This document shows, piece after piece, positions 16,255-24,219 of a DNA stretch of 64,000 nt; position 1 is the stretch's first letter, and each line of letters starts with the position of its first letter. Made by a program: the position numbers and the translations under genes. Under the pieces are notes generated by a model that had not been told where the DNA came from, ran no database searches, and saw only the letters and a list, made by a program, of their open reading frames with translations. The DNA is from Burkholderiales bacterium PBB6. GTDB taxonomy: Bacteria > Pseudomonadota > Gammaproteobacteria > Burkholderiales > Burkholderiaceae_C. Location of the stretch: contig NKIH01000001.1 in NCBI GenBank assembly GCA_002255925.1, positions 248,001 to 312,000 on the forward strand, read 5' to 3'.

Positions 16255-17535
16255 GTGCCGCTGTTTCGACCTGAATCCCTCCACAACCGGCAACAGGCCT
16301 GGCTTGGCAGCATCCATGTGATGCAGCCGGTCGGCCTGCGCAGGTTGATGTTCGGGGTGCTCGCTGCGCTGGTCGCGGTCAGCACCCTGCTTTTTTTGGG
16401 CGAAGCCAGCCGCAAGTCGCGCCTGAGCGGCGTGCTGGTGCCGGACCGCGGCTTGATGCGCGTGGTGTCGCCGCAGGCGGGCACCGTGCTGGCTGCCGCC
16501 GTGCAGGAAGGGCAGCTGGTGCGGGCCGGTGATGTGCTGTTCACCGTGCAGCTGGCGGCCGCGCAGTTGAGCCAGCAGGCCCAGGCCGGCTTGCAGCAAA
16601 CCTTCGACCACCGCAGTGACAGCCTGGCGCTGGCGGCTCGCCATGCGGCGGCCCTGAGTGCCGAGCGCCTGCGTGGGCTGGGGGAGCGCGTGGAGGCGCT
16701 CAAGCGCGAGTTGCAGCAGACGGACGCGCAGGCGGCACTGCAGCAGCAGCGCCTGGTGCTGGCTGAAAAAGCCCAGTCCCGGCTCGAAGCGCTGAACAGC
16801 GAGCAGTTCATTTCGTCCGCCCAGGTGCAAGCCAAGGCCGAGGAGGTGCTGGCGCTGCGCGCAGAAGCCGCGGCCGTGGCCCGCCAGCGGCAGACGCTGA
16901 TGCGTGAGCTGGGCGCGCTGGAAGCGGAGCGTCGGGAGGCGCCGCTGGAGACCGCCCAGAAGCAGGGCGAGCTGGCCCGTGAGCAGGCCGAGATCGCCGA
17001 AGCGGCGGCCCGTGCCGACGCGGCCAGTGCACAAACCCAGATCGTGCTGCGTGCGCCGGTGGACGGCACGGTGACCGCCGTGCATGTGCTGCCCGGCCAG
17101 GCGGTGGGCACCGACGTGGCGCTGGCGAGCGTGGTGCCGCAGGGCGCCGTGTTGCAGGCGCACCTCTACGCACCCAGCAGCGCGCTGGGTTTTTTGCAGG
17201 TGTCGCAGGCGGTGCAGATGCGTCTGCAGGCCTATCCGTACCAGCAGTTTGGTTTGCAGCCGGGGCGGGTGGTCAGCGTGGCGCAGGCGCCGGTGCAGGC
17301 CGCTGAGCTGGCCACCGTGCCGCTGGCGGTTCGGCCTGCGGCGCAGGAGCCGGTGTACCGGGTGACGGTGGCGCTGGAGCCGGGTGAGCTGGTGGTGCGC
17401 CAGGCGGCAGGCCCGCAGCCCATGCCCCGGCGCCTGCTGCCCGGCATGCAGCTGGAGGCCGACGTGGTGCTGGAGTCGCGTCGCCTGGGTGCCTGGTTGT
17501 TTGAGCCTCTGCTGGGTTTGGCGCGCCGTGGTTAG
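16255..17535 (+). CDS. HlyD-family periplasmic adaptor of a peptide exporter
   Basis: Membrane fusion protein of 426 residues, starting with GTG at 16255, 27 bases after the peptide stop. Order: short cytoplasmic N-terminus (PLFRPESLHNRQQAWLG, typical of bacteriocin-export adaptors), one transmembrane helix near residues 32-48, a first lipoyl half (VSPQAGTVLAAAVQEGQLVR), a long coiled coil (residues ~105-250, rich in Ala, Glu, Gln, Arg), the second lipoyl half (LRAPVDGTVTAVHVLPGQ), and a beta-barrel region. It links the inner-membrane exporter encoded next to an outer-membrane TolC-type channel, which is not in this window. Confidence 0.92.
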   Translation: MPLFRPESLHNRQQAWLGSIHVMQPVGLRRLMFGVLAALVAVSTLLFLGEASRKSRLSGVLVPDRGLMRVVSPQAGTVLAAAVQEGQLVRAGDVLFTVQLAAAQLSQQAQAGLQQTFDHRSDSLALAARHAAALSAERLRGLGERVEALKRELQQTDAQAALQQQRLVLAEKAQSRLEALNSEQFISSAQVQAKAEEVLALRAEAAAVARQRQTLMRELGALEAERREAPLETAQKQGELAREQAEIAEAAARADAASAQTQIVLRAPVDGTVTAVHVLPGQAVGTDVALASVVPQGAVLQAHLYAPSSALGFLQVSQAVQMRLQAYPYQQFGLQPGRVVSVAQAPVQAAELATVPLAVRPAAQEPVYRVTVALEPGELVVRQAAGPQPMPRRLLPGMQLEADVVLESRRLGAWLFEPLLGLARRG

Positions 17536-17560
17536 TGGGTTGAACGAGCGGGGCTCAGAC

Positions 17561-19786
17561 GTGGACGGCGACAGCATGCGTGACGCCGCCGCCTCGTCGC
17601 CCGGTTGGCTGCAGCGGCTGGGGCAGCGGCGTGGCCGCGTGCCGCTGGTGCTGCAGTCGGAAGCCGCCGAGTGCGGCCTGGCTTGCCTGGCGATGGTGGC
17701 CGGCGCGCACGGCCTGGACACCGATCTGCAGACCCTGCGCCAGCGCTTCCAGTTGTCGCTGAAAGGCGCCACGGCGGCGGATGTGTCGGAGATGGGCTCT
17801 GCGCTGGGCCTGGCGCCGCGCGCCTTGCGCTGCGAACTGGCTGACCTCGACAAGCTGCATCTGCCCTGCGTGCTGCACTGGAACCTCAACCACTTCGTGG
17901 TGCTGGTGGCGGTACGGCGCGGCGTGCTGACGCTGCACGACCCCGCGCGCGGTGTGCGCCACATGTCGGTGGCGGCGGCCTCGCCGCACTTCACCGGCGT
18001 GGTGCTGGAGTTCACCCCGACAGCGTCCTTCCAGCCCCGCCGCGACCGCCAGCCGGTGCGCCTGCGGCAACTGCTCGGGCCGGTGCACGGCCTCAAGCGG
18101 GCCTTGGGGCAGGTGCTGCTCCTGGCGCTGGCGCTGGAGTTTTTCGTGATGCTGTCGCCCCTGCTGCTGCAGCAGGTGGTGGACGGCGTCCTGGTGACGG
18201 GTCAACGTGAGTTTATGCTCACTCTCGGTATCGGCTTTGGTGGGCTGGTGCTGTTCCAGGTGCTGGCCGCGGGTGCGCGCTCATGGGCGCTGATGTATCT
18301 GTCGTCCAGCCTGAAGCTGCAGTGGCTGGGCCAGGTGTTTTCTCACCTGCTGAAATTGCCGCTGGCCTGGTTCGAGCGGCGCCAGACGGGCGATGTGTGG
18401 TCGCGGTTTGCGGCGGTGCATGAGATTCAGGACAAGCTCACCACGCAGTTCGCCGAAGGACTGATCGACGGCGTGATGGTGCTGTTCTGCCTCGGTCTGA
18501 TGTGGCTGATCAGCCCGCTGCTGAGCGCCGTGGCCCTGGCCGCCGTGCTGCTGTATGCGCTGGTGCGTTGGGCCTTGGCGGGGCCGATGCGCGAGGCCAC
18601 CGAAGAAGCGCTGGTGCATGACGCGAAAAAGTCGACACACTTCCTGGAGAGCCTGCGCGGTGTGTCGGCCATCAAATTGTTCAATGCCCAGGCGCAGCGC
18701 CAGTCGCGCTTCATGAACCTGGTGGTGGACGCCATGAACGCCGACCTGACGCTGCGACGGCTGGAGTTGCGCCTGGCGCTGGCGCACCGCGGCCTGTTCG
18801 GGCTGGAGCGGGTGGCAGTGGTGTGGCTGGGCGCGCTGGCGGTGCTCGACGGCGGTTTGTCCACCGGCTTGCTGTTCGCCTTCCTGGCGTACCAGGAGCA
18901 GTTCGCCACTCGCACCAGTGCCTTGATCGACAAGCTGGGTGAGCTGCGTTTGCTGAAGGTGCAGGCCGATCGCCTGGCCGACATCGTGCTCACCGCGCCC
19001 GAGCACGATGGCAGCGTGCTGGCGCGCTCGCCAAAGGCGGCTGATTGCGAAGGGCGGCTGGAGCTGCGCGACGTGCACTTCGCCTACAGCGATCTGGAGC
19101 CTGAGGTGCTGCGCGGCGTGAGCCTGTGCATCGAGCCCGGTGACAGCGTGGCGATCGTCGGGCCGTCGGGCTGCGGCAAGACCACCTTGCTCAAGCTGCT
19201 GCTGGGCGTGCATGTGCCCACGGCGGGGGAGGTGTGCATGGACGGCCGGCCACTGGCGCATTGGGGCCTGCGGCCTTGGCGCGAGGCGTTGGGCGCCGTG
19301 CTGCAGGAGGAGCCGCTGTTCGCCGGTTCCATCGCCGACAACATCGCCTTTTTCACCCCCGAGACCGACATGGACTGGGTGCGCACCTGTGCCCGGATGG
19401 CGTCGGTGCTCGACGACATCGAGGCGATGCCGATGGGCTTTCACACCCTGGTGGGCGACATGGGTGCTGCACTGTCAGGTGGGCAGAAGCAGCGCATCCT
19501 GCTGGCGCGGGCCTTGTACCGGCGCCCGCGTGTGTTGCTGCTGGATGAGGCCACCAGCGCGCTGGATGTGGACCGTGAACGGCTGGTGAACCGCGCTGTG
19601 CAGCAACTGCAGCTGACGCGGATCATCGTCGCTCACCGGCCCGACACCGTGGCCAGCGCTGACCGCGTCATCGTGCTCAGCGAAGGGCGGGTGGTGCAGG
19701 ACTTCCGGCGCGTGCCGGGTGTGGGCGCGGAGGCGGGTTCCGAGGCGGGCGCTGGGTCAGGCGCTGTGTCCGGCGCTGCGGCTTGA
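17561..19786 (+). CDS. Peptidase-containing ABC transporter (C39 type, bacteriocin/peptide exporter)
   Basis: Protein of 741 residues from the GTG at 17561; an ATG at 17576 is also possible. Order: N-terminal C39 peptidase with Gln32 and catalytic Cys38 in LQSEAAECGLACL, His111 in LNHFVVL and Asp127 in LHDPARG, so the protease looks intact. Then a six-helix ABC transmembrane domain (~residues 165-460). Then the ATPase with Walker A GPSGCGKTTLL, signature LSGGQKQR, Walker B VLLLDEATSALD and the switch His in IIVAHRPD. It would cleave double-glycine-type leaders on the cytoplasmic side and export the mature peptide. Its likely cargo is the peptide encoded at 16069, and it works with the HlyD adaptor directly upstream. 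The C-terminus ends in a low-complexity Gly/Ala/Ser tail. Confidence 0.95.
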   Translation: MDGDSMRDAAASSPGWLQRLGQRRGRVPLVLQSEAAECGLACLAMVAGAHGLDTDLQTLRQRFQLSLKGATAADVSEMGSALGLAPRALRCELADLDKLHLPCVLHWNLNHFVVLVAVRRGVLTLHDPARGVRHMSVAAASPHFTGVVLEFTPTASFQPRRDRQPVRLRQLLGPVHGLKRALGQVLLLALALEFFVMLSPLLLQQVVDGVLVTGQREFMLTLGIGFGGLVLFQVLAAGARSWALMYLSSSLKLQWLGQVFSHLLKLPLAWFERRQTGDVWSRFAAVHEIQDKLTTQFAEGLIDGVMVLFCLGLMWLISPLLSAVALAAVLLYALVRWALAGPMREATEEALVHDAKKSTHFLESLRGVSAIKLFNAQAQRQSRFMNLVVDAMNADLTLRRLELRLALAHRGLFGLERVAVVWLGALAVLDGGLSTGLLFAFLAYQEQFATRTSALIDKLGELRLLKVQADRLADIVLTAPEHDGSVLARSPKAADCEGRLELRDVHFAYSDLEPEVLRGVSLCIEPGDSVAIVGPSGCGKTTLLKLLLGVHVPTAGEVCMDGRPLAHWGLRPWREALGAVLQEEPLFAGSIADNIAFFTPETDMDWVRTCARMASVLDDIEAMPMGFHTLVGDMGAALSGGQKQRILLARALYRRPRVLLLDEATSALDVDRERLVNRAVQQLQLTRIIVAHRPDTVASADRVIVLSEGRVVQDFRRVPGVGAEAGSEAGAGSGAVSGAAA

Positions 19787-19798
19787 GTTGAGCCCCGC

Positions 19799-19993
19799 TC
19801 AGTCCCTGGTGATGGGGCAACTGGAGTAGCCCAGCATCGGGTACAGCGGGCAGAAGCGGGTCAGGCCGGTGGCCAGTGGCACGAGGCCGATCCAGCCCCA
19901 AGCGCCGATCGTGCCGGTGACGGCGAGGACGATCAGCACCAGGCCGAGGGTGATGCGGGCGATGCGGTCGATGCCGCCAACGTTGGAAGTCAT
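19799..19993 (-). CDS. DUF2892 small membrane protein (YgaP-like membrane part)
   Basis: Protein of 64 residues: MTSNVGGIDRIARI, then two hydrophobic segments (LGLVLIVLAVTGTIGAWGWI and GLVPLATGL), then FCPLYPMLGYSSC, which is the standard DUF2892 ending. The family is found alone or fused to rhodanese domains, as in E. coli YgaP; a role in sulfur or cyanide chemistry has been suggested for such fusions. The Crp/Fnr regulator upstream on the same strand, with a Crp-type dyad between them, suggests direct control. The long in-frame extension upstream is not protein-like. Confidence 0.9.
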   Translation of the reverse strand: MTSNVGGIDRIARITLGLVLIVLAVTGTIGAWGWIGLVPLATGLTRFCPLYPMLGYSSCPITRD

Positions 19994-20082
19994 GCTGGGC
20001 TCCTGGGTGTTTGCGTGTTCGGTTGAGAAGGCGCCACGGGGTGACGCTTGACCCCACTGTGCGCCCGGCGCACGGCCTTGTC

Positions 20083-20098
20083 TGTGACCGGGGTCACT
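20083..20098. promoter_or_regulatory. Crp/Fnr-type dyad upstream of the DUF2892 gene
   Basis: TGTGA-CCGGGG-TCACT matches the Crp-family pattern TGTGA-N6-TCACA with one mismatch. It overlaps the last codons of the Crp/Fnr-type regulator and lies about 90 bases upstream of the DUF2892 ATG on the minus strand. It is a sensible target for the regulator encoded next to it, though no strong -10 is visible downstream. Confidence 0.5.
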
Positions 20099-20753
20099 CA
20101 GTCGATTCGCCGGCCGCCACGCGCCGCAGGGCGCCGGGCTCCAGCACCTCGATCTGTTCGCGGCCCAGGCGCAGCCAGCCGGCGCGCTCGAACCGGCGCA
20201 GCAGACGGGTGATGATTTCGCGCACCGTTCCCAGCTCATCCGCCAGGACCTGGTGGGTGTGGTGCAGCGTGCTGCCATGGCCGAGCAGGGCGGCAGCCAG
20301 CCGCTGATCGAGGCGCTGGAAGGCGACGGCTTCGGCGAGCGCCATCAGGTCGGTCAGGCGCTCGGCGAACACACCCAGCGCAAACTGGCGGAAGGTCGCA
20401 TCGGCCAGCCAGCGCTCGAAGCCGGTGGGGGAGAGCACCAGCATGCGGGTGTCGCAGGTGGTGTGGCCGTGCGCTGCCAGCGGGGCATGGCCGAACAGGC
20501 TGGCGGTGGAGGCCACGCAGATTTCGCCGGGCACCACGCGGTAGAGCTCCAGCTGCCGCCCGCCCGGTGCCCCGCGTGCCACCCGCACTTCACCGCTGAG
20601 CAGCAGCGGAAAGCCCTGGCAAGGCTGGTGGGCCTCGAACAGGCTGGTGTGCGCAGGCACGTCCATGGGTGTGGCGTGATGGGCCAGCACCTCGTCGCGG
20701 AGCTGAGCGGGCAGGGCGGCGATGCTGGGGTAGAGCTGGTGGAGTTCGGTCAT
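20094..20753 (-). CDS. Crp/Fnr-family transcriptional regulator
   Basis: Regulator of 219 residues. Residues ~10-130 are the cyclic-nucleotide-binding-like beta barrel (SLFEAHQPCQGFPLLLSGEV, RQLELYRVVPGEICVAS). A long dimerisation helix follows. The C-terminal winged helix includes HQVLADELGTVREIITRLLR with RRFERAGWLRLG. There is no Fnr-type N-terminal cysteine cluster, so oxygen sensing by an iron-sulfur centre is unlikely. It is followed on the same strand by a DUF2892 gene, a frequent pairing; a Crp-type dyad overlaps its 3' end. Confidence 0.92.
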   Translation of the reverse strand: MTELHQLYPSIAALPAQLRDEVLAHHATPMDVPAHTSLFEAHQPCQGFPLLLSGEVRVARGAPGGRQLELYRVVPGEICVASTASLFGHAPLAAHGHTTCDTRMLVLSPTGFERWLADATFRQFALGVFAERLTDLMALAEAVAFQRLDQRLAAALLGHGSTLHHTHQVLADELGTVREIITRLLRRFERAGWLRLGREQIEVLEPGALRRVAAGESTE

Positions 20754-20874
20754 CGGGTGTGCGGGAAAGGGCTATGGCCACGATGCATCGAAATGATGCC
20801 GGGCGAATGCGCCCTCCGGGACAATTCTGCCCATGCCCGCTTCCACGCGGGGTTTGATTCAAGCGAGGTGTGAG

Positions 20875-21156
20875 ATGGCCAAGTCAGCAGCGTTCGGCGT
20901 GATGCACGTAGGCATCGCCTTTGGTGTGGGTTACGCGCCGACGGGCAGTTTCGCGATCGCAGGCGCCCTGACCATCGTCGAGCCGCTGTGCAACACCGTG
21001 GCGCACTACTTCTTCGACCGCTGGTGGAGCCGGCGGGAGCAGGCGGCTGCGCTGATGGCGGCGGGTGATGGTCGTCAGGTGGCGCCGGTCGGCGAAGCTG
21101 ATGAGGCAGACGCTGAGGTCCAGTCTTCCAGCTGGGTCAACCACGCGATGGCCTGA
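20875..21156 (+). CDS. DUF2061-like small membrane protein
   Basis: Protein of 93 residues starting [16 protein letters not shown] at 20875, with GCGAGGTG upstream as a ribosome binding site. It has two hydrophobic segments, about residues 5-20 and 24-40, and the segment [16 protein letters not shown], which resembles the DUF2061 core; function is unknown. The polar C-terminal ~25 residues overlap the 3' end of the convergent YkgJ-type gene by 82 bases, so one of the two C-termini may be longer than usual. Confidence 0.75.
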   Translation: MAKSAAFGVMHVGIAFGVGYAPTGSFAIAGALTIVEPLCNTVAHYFFDRWWSRREQAAALMAAGDGRQVAPVGEADEADAEVQSSSWVNHAMA

Positions 21157-21362
21157 TCGCGGCTGTTGCCGCACATATCGGGGGCGGGCTGCAGGGAGCC
21201 GCACACGGCGGGGCGCCGGGGGTCACCAAACAGCTGGCAGCCATCGTTGGCGTCCAGCTGAATGCAGCGAACGCCGGCCGGTTTGCCCTGGGGCATGCCA
21301 GGGATCGGGCTGCTGATCGACGGGGCAATGCAGCAGGCGGCGCAGTGAGGGCGACAGTCCAT
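21075..21362 (-). CDS. YkgJ-family cysteine-cluster protein
   Basis: Protein of 95 residues with the YkgJ pattern: [20 protein letters not shown], later [16 protein letters not shown], and [10 protein letters not shown] with MCGN. The spaced cysteines (CxxxCxxCC, then further Cys) are thought to bind metal or an iron-sulfur centre (Fe-S or zinc; family knowledge, activity unknown). The ATG at 21362 gives the usual YkgJ start; a GTG five codons earlier overlaps a parS-like site. It converges on the DUF2061-like gene with an 82-base overlap. Confidence 0.88.
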   Translation of the reverse strand: MDCRPHCAACCIAPSISSPIPGMPQGKPAGVRCIQLDANDGCQLFGDPRRPAVCGSLQPAPDMCGNSRDQAIAWLTQLEDWTSASASSASPTGAT

Positions 21363-21369
21363 CGCCCAT

Positions 21370-21385
21370 TGTTTCACGTGGAACA
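21370..21385. promoter_or_regulatory. Near-perfect parS site
   Basis: TGTTTCACGTGGAACA differs from the exact parS palindrome TGTTTCACGTGAAACA at one base. It lies just upstream of the YkgJ-type gene and 2.1 kb before the two exact sites in mnmG. It is probably a third, weaker ParB nucleation site of the same centromere region. Confidence 0.75.
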
Positions 21386-21422
21386 GGTGCCGGCCGCCAC
21401 CGGCGCGGCACCTTCGTCGTGA

Positions 21423-21833
21423 TCAGTTCACGCCGTTGCGGCCGTTGGTGCTCGGGGTGAGCGACGGCTGCACGGGGCTGGAGCAGGCGACCCAGGTGGC
21501 GGCCTGGCCACCGTTGTTGCCGCTGTAGAACCACTGGAAGTTGGGGTACTCGCCCATCAGCATGTACAGGGTGTTGGAGTCGGCTGAGTCGGCCATGGTG
21601 ACTTGCTGGTAGCCCTTGTGCGGCTTCTTGCCCGAGTAGTTGCCGCTGATCGTCCAGGTTTCATTGCTGCGCTGCACGACCAGCGCGGTGCCGCTGATGG
21701 ACTTGCTGTCGGTGTCGTAGCTCAGCGTGTACTGGTTGCCGTACTGGTCTTGCAGGCACTCGGCGGCCATGGTGGCCGGGGCGGCCACGGTGGCGATGGC
21801 GAACAGGGCGATGCTGGTGAACTTGGTGGTCAT
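21423..21833 (-). CDS. Exported protein of unknown function
   Basis: Protein of 136 residues with a clear signal peptide (FTSIALFAIATVAAPATMAA) and likely cleavage just before ECLQDQ. The mature part is beta-rich and polar, with Tyr/Ser/Thr/Asn abundance and two cysteines (ECL and VACSS) that could form a disulfide. I recognise no family. It stands alone, with an 8-bp inverted repeat 22 bases upstream of its ATG. Confidence 0.8.
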   Translation of the reverse strand: MTTKFTSIALFAIATVAAPATMAAECLQDQYGNQYTLSYDTDSKSISGTALVVQRSNETWTISGNYSGKKPHKGYQQVTMADSADSNTLYMLMGEYPNFQWFYSGNNGGQAATWVACSSPVQPSLTPSTNGRNGVN

Positions 21834-21854
21834 GTTGAACTCCTCGTTGGTTAC

Positions 21855-21876
21855 CGGACATCAATCTCGATGTCCG
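21855..21876. repeat. Perfect 8-bp inverted repeat upstream of the exported protein gene
   Basis: CGGACATC (21855-21862) and GATGTCCG (21869-21876) are separated by six bases. The repeat ends 22 bases before the ATG at 21833 on the minus strand. It could be an operator or a 5' leader hairpin; nothing in the sequence decides. Confidence 0.7.
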
Positions 21877-22086
21877 TGGCGCACTGTGCTTGGCCGGCGG
21901 TTCTCAAAACATCCCTACGCGGGCCCCGCGGAGCCCCTAAACCTCAGGCCCCTAGAAGCGGAAATAGCCCGTAGACCGGCGGCGAGTTCTGTGCTGGAGG
22001 CCCCGCTCATCGGGCATGTCCTTTAAAATCAAGGGTTTGCGCTTGCCGCCTTTTGCCGGTGCACGCCTTCCTCCAGGACCGGATCC

Positions 22087-24084
22087 ATGCTTTATCCCCA
22101 AGAATTTGACGTCATCGTGGTTGGTGGCGGCCATGCCGGCACCGAAGCCGCGCTGGCTGCGGCCCGCATGGGGTGTGCCACGCTCCTGTTGACGCACAAC
22201 ATCGAGACCCTGGGTCAGATGAGCTGCAACCCGTCGATTGGCGGCATCGGCAAGGGCCACCTCGTGAGAGAGGTGGACGCGCTGGGTGGCGCGATGGGCC
22301 TGGCCACCGACGAGGCGGGCATCCAGTTCCGCATCCTGAATTCCAGCAAGGGCCCGGCCGTGCGGGCGACGCGCGCGCAGGCCGACCGCATTCTCTACAA
22401 GGCCGCCATCCGCCAGCGCCTCGAAAATCAGCCGAACCTGTGGCTGTTCCAGCAGGCGGTGGACGACCTGATGGTCGAGGGCGACCGGGTGGTGGGGGCG
22501 GTCACGCAGGTGGGCATCCGGTTCCGGGCGCGCACCGTGGTGCTGACGGCCGGTACCTTCCTGGACGGCAAGATCCACGTCGGCTTGCAGAACCACAGCG
22601 GCGGCCGCGCGGGCGACCCGCCGGCCATCAGCCTGTCGGCGCGCCTGAAAGAGCTCAAGCTGCCGCAGGGCCGCCTGAAGACCGGCACGCCGCCGCGCAT
22701 TGACGGCCGTTCGATCGACTTCAGCCAGCTGGAAGAGCAGCCCGGTGACCTGGACCCGGTGCCCGTGTTCAGCTTCATGGGGAACGCCGCGATGCACCCG
22801 CGCCAGGTGCCGTGCTGGATCACCCACACGAACACGCAAACCCACGACGTCATCCGCTCCGGCTTTGATCGCAGTCCGATGTTCACCGGGGTGATCGAAG
22901 GGGTGGGGCCGCGTTATTGCCCGAGCATCGAAGACAAGATCAACCGCTTCGCCGACAAGGATTCGCACCAGATCTTTCTGGAGCCCGAAGGCCTGGCGAC
23001 GAACGAGTTCTACCCGAACGGCATCAGCACCTCGCTGCCGTTTGATATCCAGCTCAACGCGCTGCGCACGATGCCAGGCCTGGCGAATGCGTACATCCTG
23101 CGCCCGGGCTACGCCATCGAGTACGACTATTTCGACCCGCGCGAGCTGAAGAATACGTTCGAGACCCGGCAGATCCAGGGTCTGTTCTTCGCCGGCCAGA
23201 TCAATGGCACCACCGGCTATGAAGAGGCGGCGGCGCAAGGCCTGTATGCGGGCGCCAATGCGGCCCTGCAGGCCCAGGGCAAGCCACCGCTGGTGCTGCG
23301 CCGTGATCAGGCTTATCTCGGTGTGCTGGTGGATGACCTGATCACCAAGGGCGTGACCGAGCCGTACCGCATGTTCACCAGCCGGGCCGAGTTCCGGCTG
23401 CAGCTGCGTGAAGACAATGCCGACGCCCGCCTGACGGCGCTGGGCCGTGAGCTCGGGTTGGTGGACGATGCCCGCTGGGATGCATTCAACCGCAAGCGCG
23501 ACGCTGTTTCACGTGAAACAGAGCGGCTCAAGTCGACCTGGGTGCGCCCGGCGACGCTGCCGGCCGAGGCGGGCGAGCGCTTGCTGGGTAAGGCCATTGA
23601 GCGCGAGTACAACTTCGCCGACCTGCTGCGCCGCCCGGGCGTAACCTACGACACCCTCGCGGAAGTGGCGGCCATCGCCCACCCGAATGCCGGTGTTTCA
23701 CGTGAAACACGCGTGGCTGAGCTGGGTGCCACGCTGGCCGATGCGGTCATCGAGCAGGTGGAGATCGCGATCAAGTACGCCGGCTACATCGACAAACAGG
23801 TGGAAGAGGTGGGTCGTGCCCTGGCGTATGAAAACCTCGCGCTGCCGGAAGACCTCGACTACGGCCAGGTCTCGGCCTTGAGCTTCGAGGTGCGCCAAAC
23901 CTTGAACCGCCACCGCCCGGCCACGCTGGGGCAGGCGGCGCGCATGTCGGGTGTCACGCCGGCGGCGGTGTCGCTGCTGCTGGTGCATTTGAAGAAGAAG
24001 CGCTTCAAGGGCTTTGACAGTGACGCGCCTGCGGCGCCCACCATGCCCGACGCCGACAAATCTGAAGCCGGCGCGCCGGCCTGA
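22087..24084 (+). CDS. mnmG: tRNA uridine-5-carboxymethylaminomethyl(34) synthesis enzyme MnmG
   Basis: FAD enzyme of 665 residues that with MnmE installs the cmnm5 group on U34 of certain tRNAs. The N-terminal dinucleotide motif is [39 protein letters not shown] is the family signature, and [10 protein letters not shown] and the C-terminal [20 protein letters not shown] are also conserved. It is slightly longer than E. coli MnmG because of a short insertion and a C-terminal tail. Both exact parS sites lie in its 3' third and encode VSRET in the same frame; the first aligns without a gap to E. coli, the second is in the insertion. It is followed by rsmG, as is usual near bacterial origins. 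Confidence 0.98.
   Translation: MLYPQEFDVIVVGGGHAGTEAALAAARMGCATLLLTHNIETLGQMSCNPSIGGIGKGHLVREVDALGGAMGLATDEAGIQFRILNSSKGPAVRATRAQADRILYKAAIRQRLENQPNLWLFQQAVDDLMVEGDRVVGAVTQVGIRFRARTVVLTAGTFLDGKIHVGLQNHSGGRAGDPPAISLSARLKELKLPQGRLKTGTPPRIDGRSIDFSQLEEQPGDLDPVPVFSFMGNAAMHPRQVPCWITHTNTQTHDVIRSGFDRSPMFTGVIEGVGPRYCPSIEDKINRFADKDSHQIFLEPEGLATNEFYPNGISTSLPFDIQLNALRTMPGLANAYILRPGYAIEYDYFDPRELKNTFETRQIQGLFFAGQINGTTGYEEAAAQGLYAGANAALQAQGKPPLVLRRDQAYLGVLVDDLITKGVTEPYRMFTSRAEFRLQLREDNADARLTALGRELGLVDDARWDAFNRKRDAVSRETERLKSTWVRPATLPAEAGERLLGKAIEREYNFADLLRRPGVTYDTLAEVAAIAHPNAGVSRETRVAELGATLADAVIEQVEIAIKYAGYIDKQVEEVGRALAYENLALPEDLDYGQVSALSFEVRQTLNRHRPATLGQAARMSGVTPAAVSLLLVHLKKKRFKGFDSDAPAAPTMPDADKSEAGAPA
23505..23520. 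promoter_or_regulatory. parS site 1 (exact) inside mnmG
   Basis: Exact 16-bp ParB nucleation palindrome TGTTTCACGTGAAACA within the mnmG reading frame, encoding the residues VSRET. ParB, encoded at 28241, should load here and spread as a CTP-dependent clamp. ParA is at 25829. Confidence 0.95.
23694..23709. promoter_or_regulatory. parS site 2 (exact) inside mnmG
   Basis: Second exact TGTTTCACGTGAAACA, 189 bases after the first and in the same codon phase (also VSRET). It lies in a short stretch of MnmG that is extra relative to E. coli, as judged by eye. Confidence 0.95.
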
Positions 24085-24091
24085 ACTGACG

Positions 24092-24157
24092 GCCCCGGTT
24101 TTCACCTGCAAAATCCGGGGCAGGGTGTTCAGGCCGAACGACAGGCGCCTGTCGTTC
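24092..24157. repeat. Hairpin and 22-bp perfect palindrome between mnmG and rsmG
   Basis: The first element is GCCCCGGTTTT / AAAA-T-CCGGGGC (24092-24121), an 11-bp stem with one bulge, eight bases after the mnmG stop. It looks like an mnmG 3' hairpin but lacks a T-run. The second element is a perfect palindrome at 24136-24157, GAACGACAGGC followed by its exact reverse complement. As RNA the latter is a 9-bp stem with a GCGC loop; as DNA it could be a dimer-bound operator for rsmG. Confidence 0.8.
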
Positions 24158-24219
24158 CGAGCCCGCCTCGCTCCGAACTCTTGACCCCGGTGGCAGCGGC
24201 CACCCTTTCCACGCCAGCC

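Noticed and set aside
16048-18096. A 682-codon open frame antisense to the HlyD and exporter genes
   Set aside because: Same GC-driven artefact; composition is not protein-like and both sense genes have full domain motifs.
21877-22086. A possible oriC directly upstream of mnmG, as in E. coli
   Set aside because: No DnaA-box-like sequences or AT-rich repeats are visible there; only GC-rich short palindromes.
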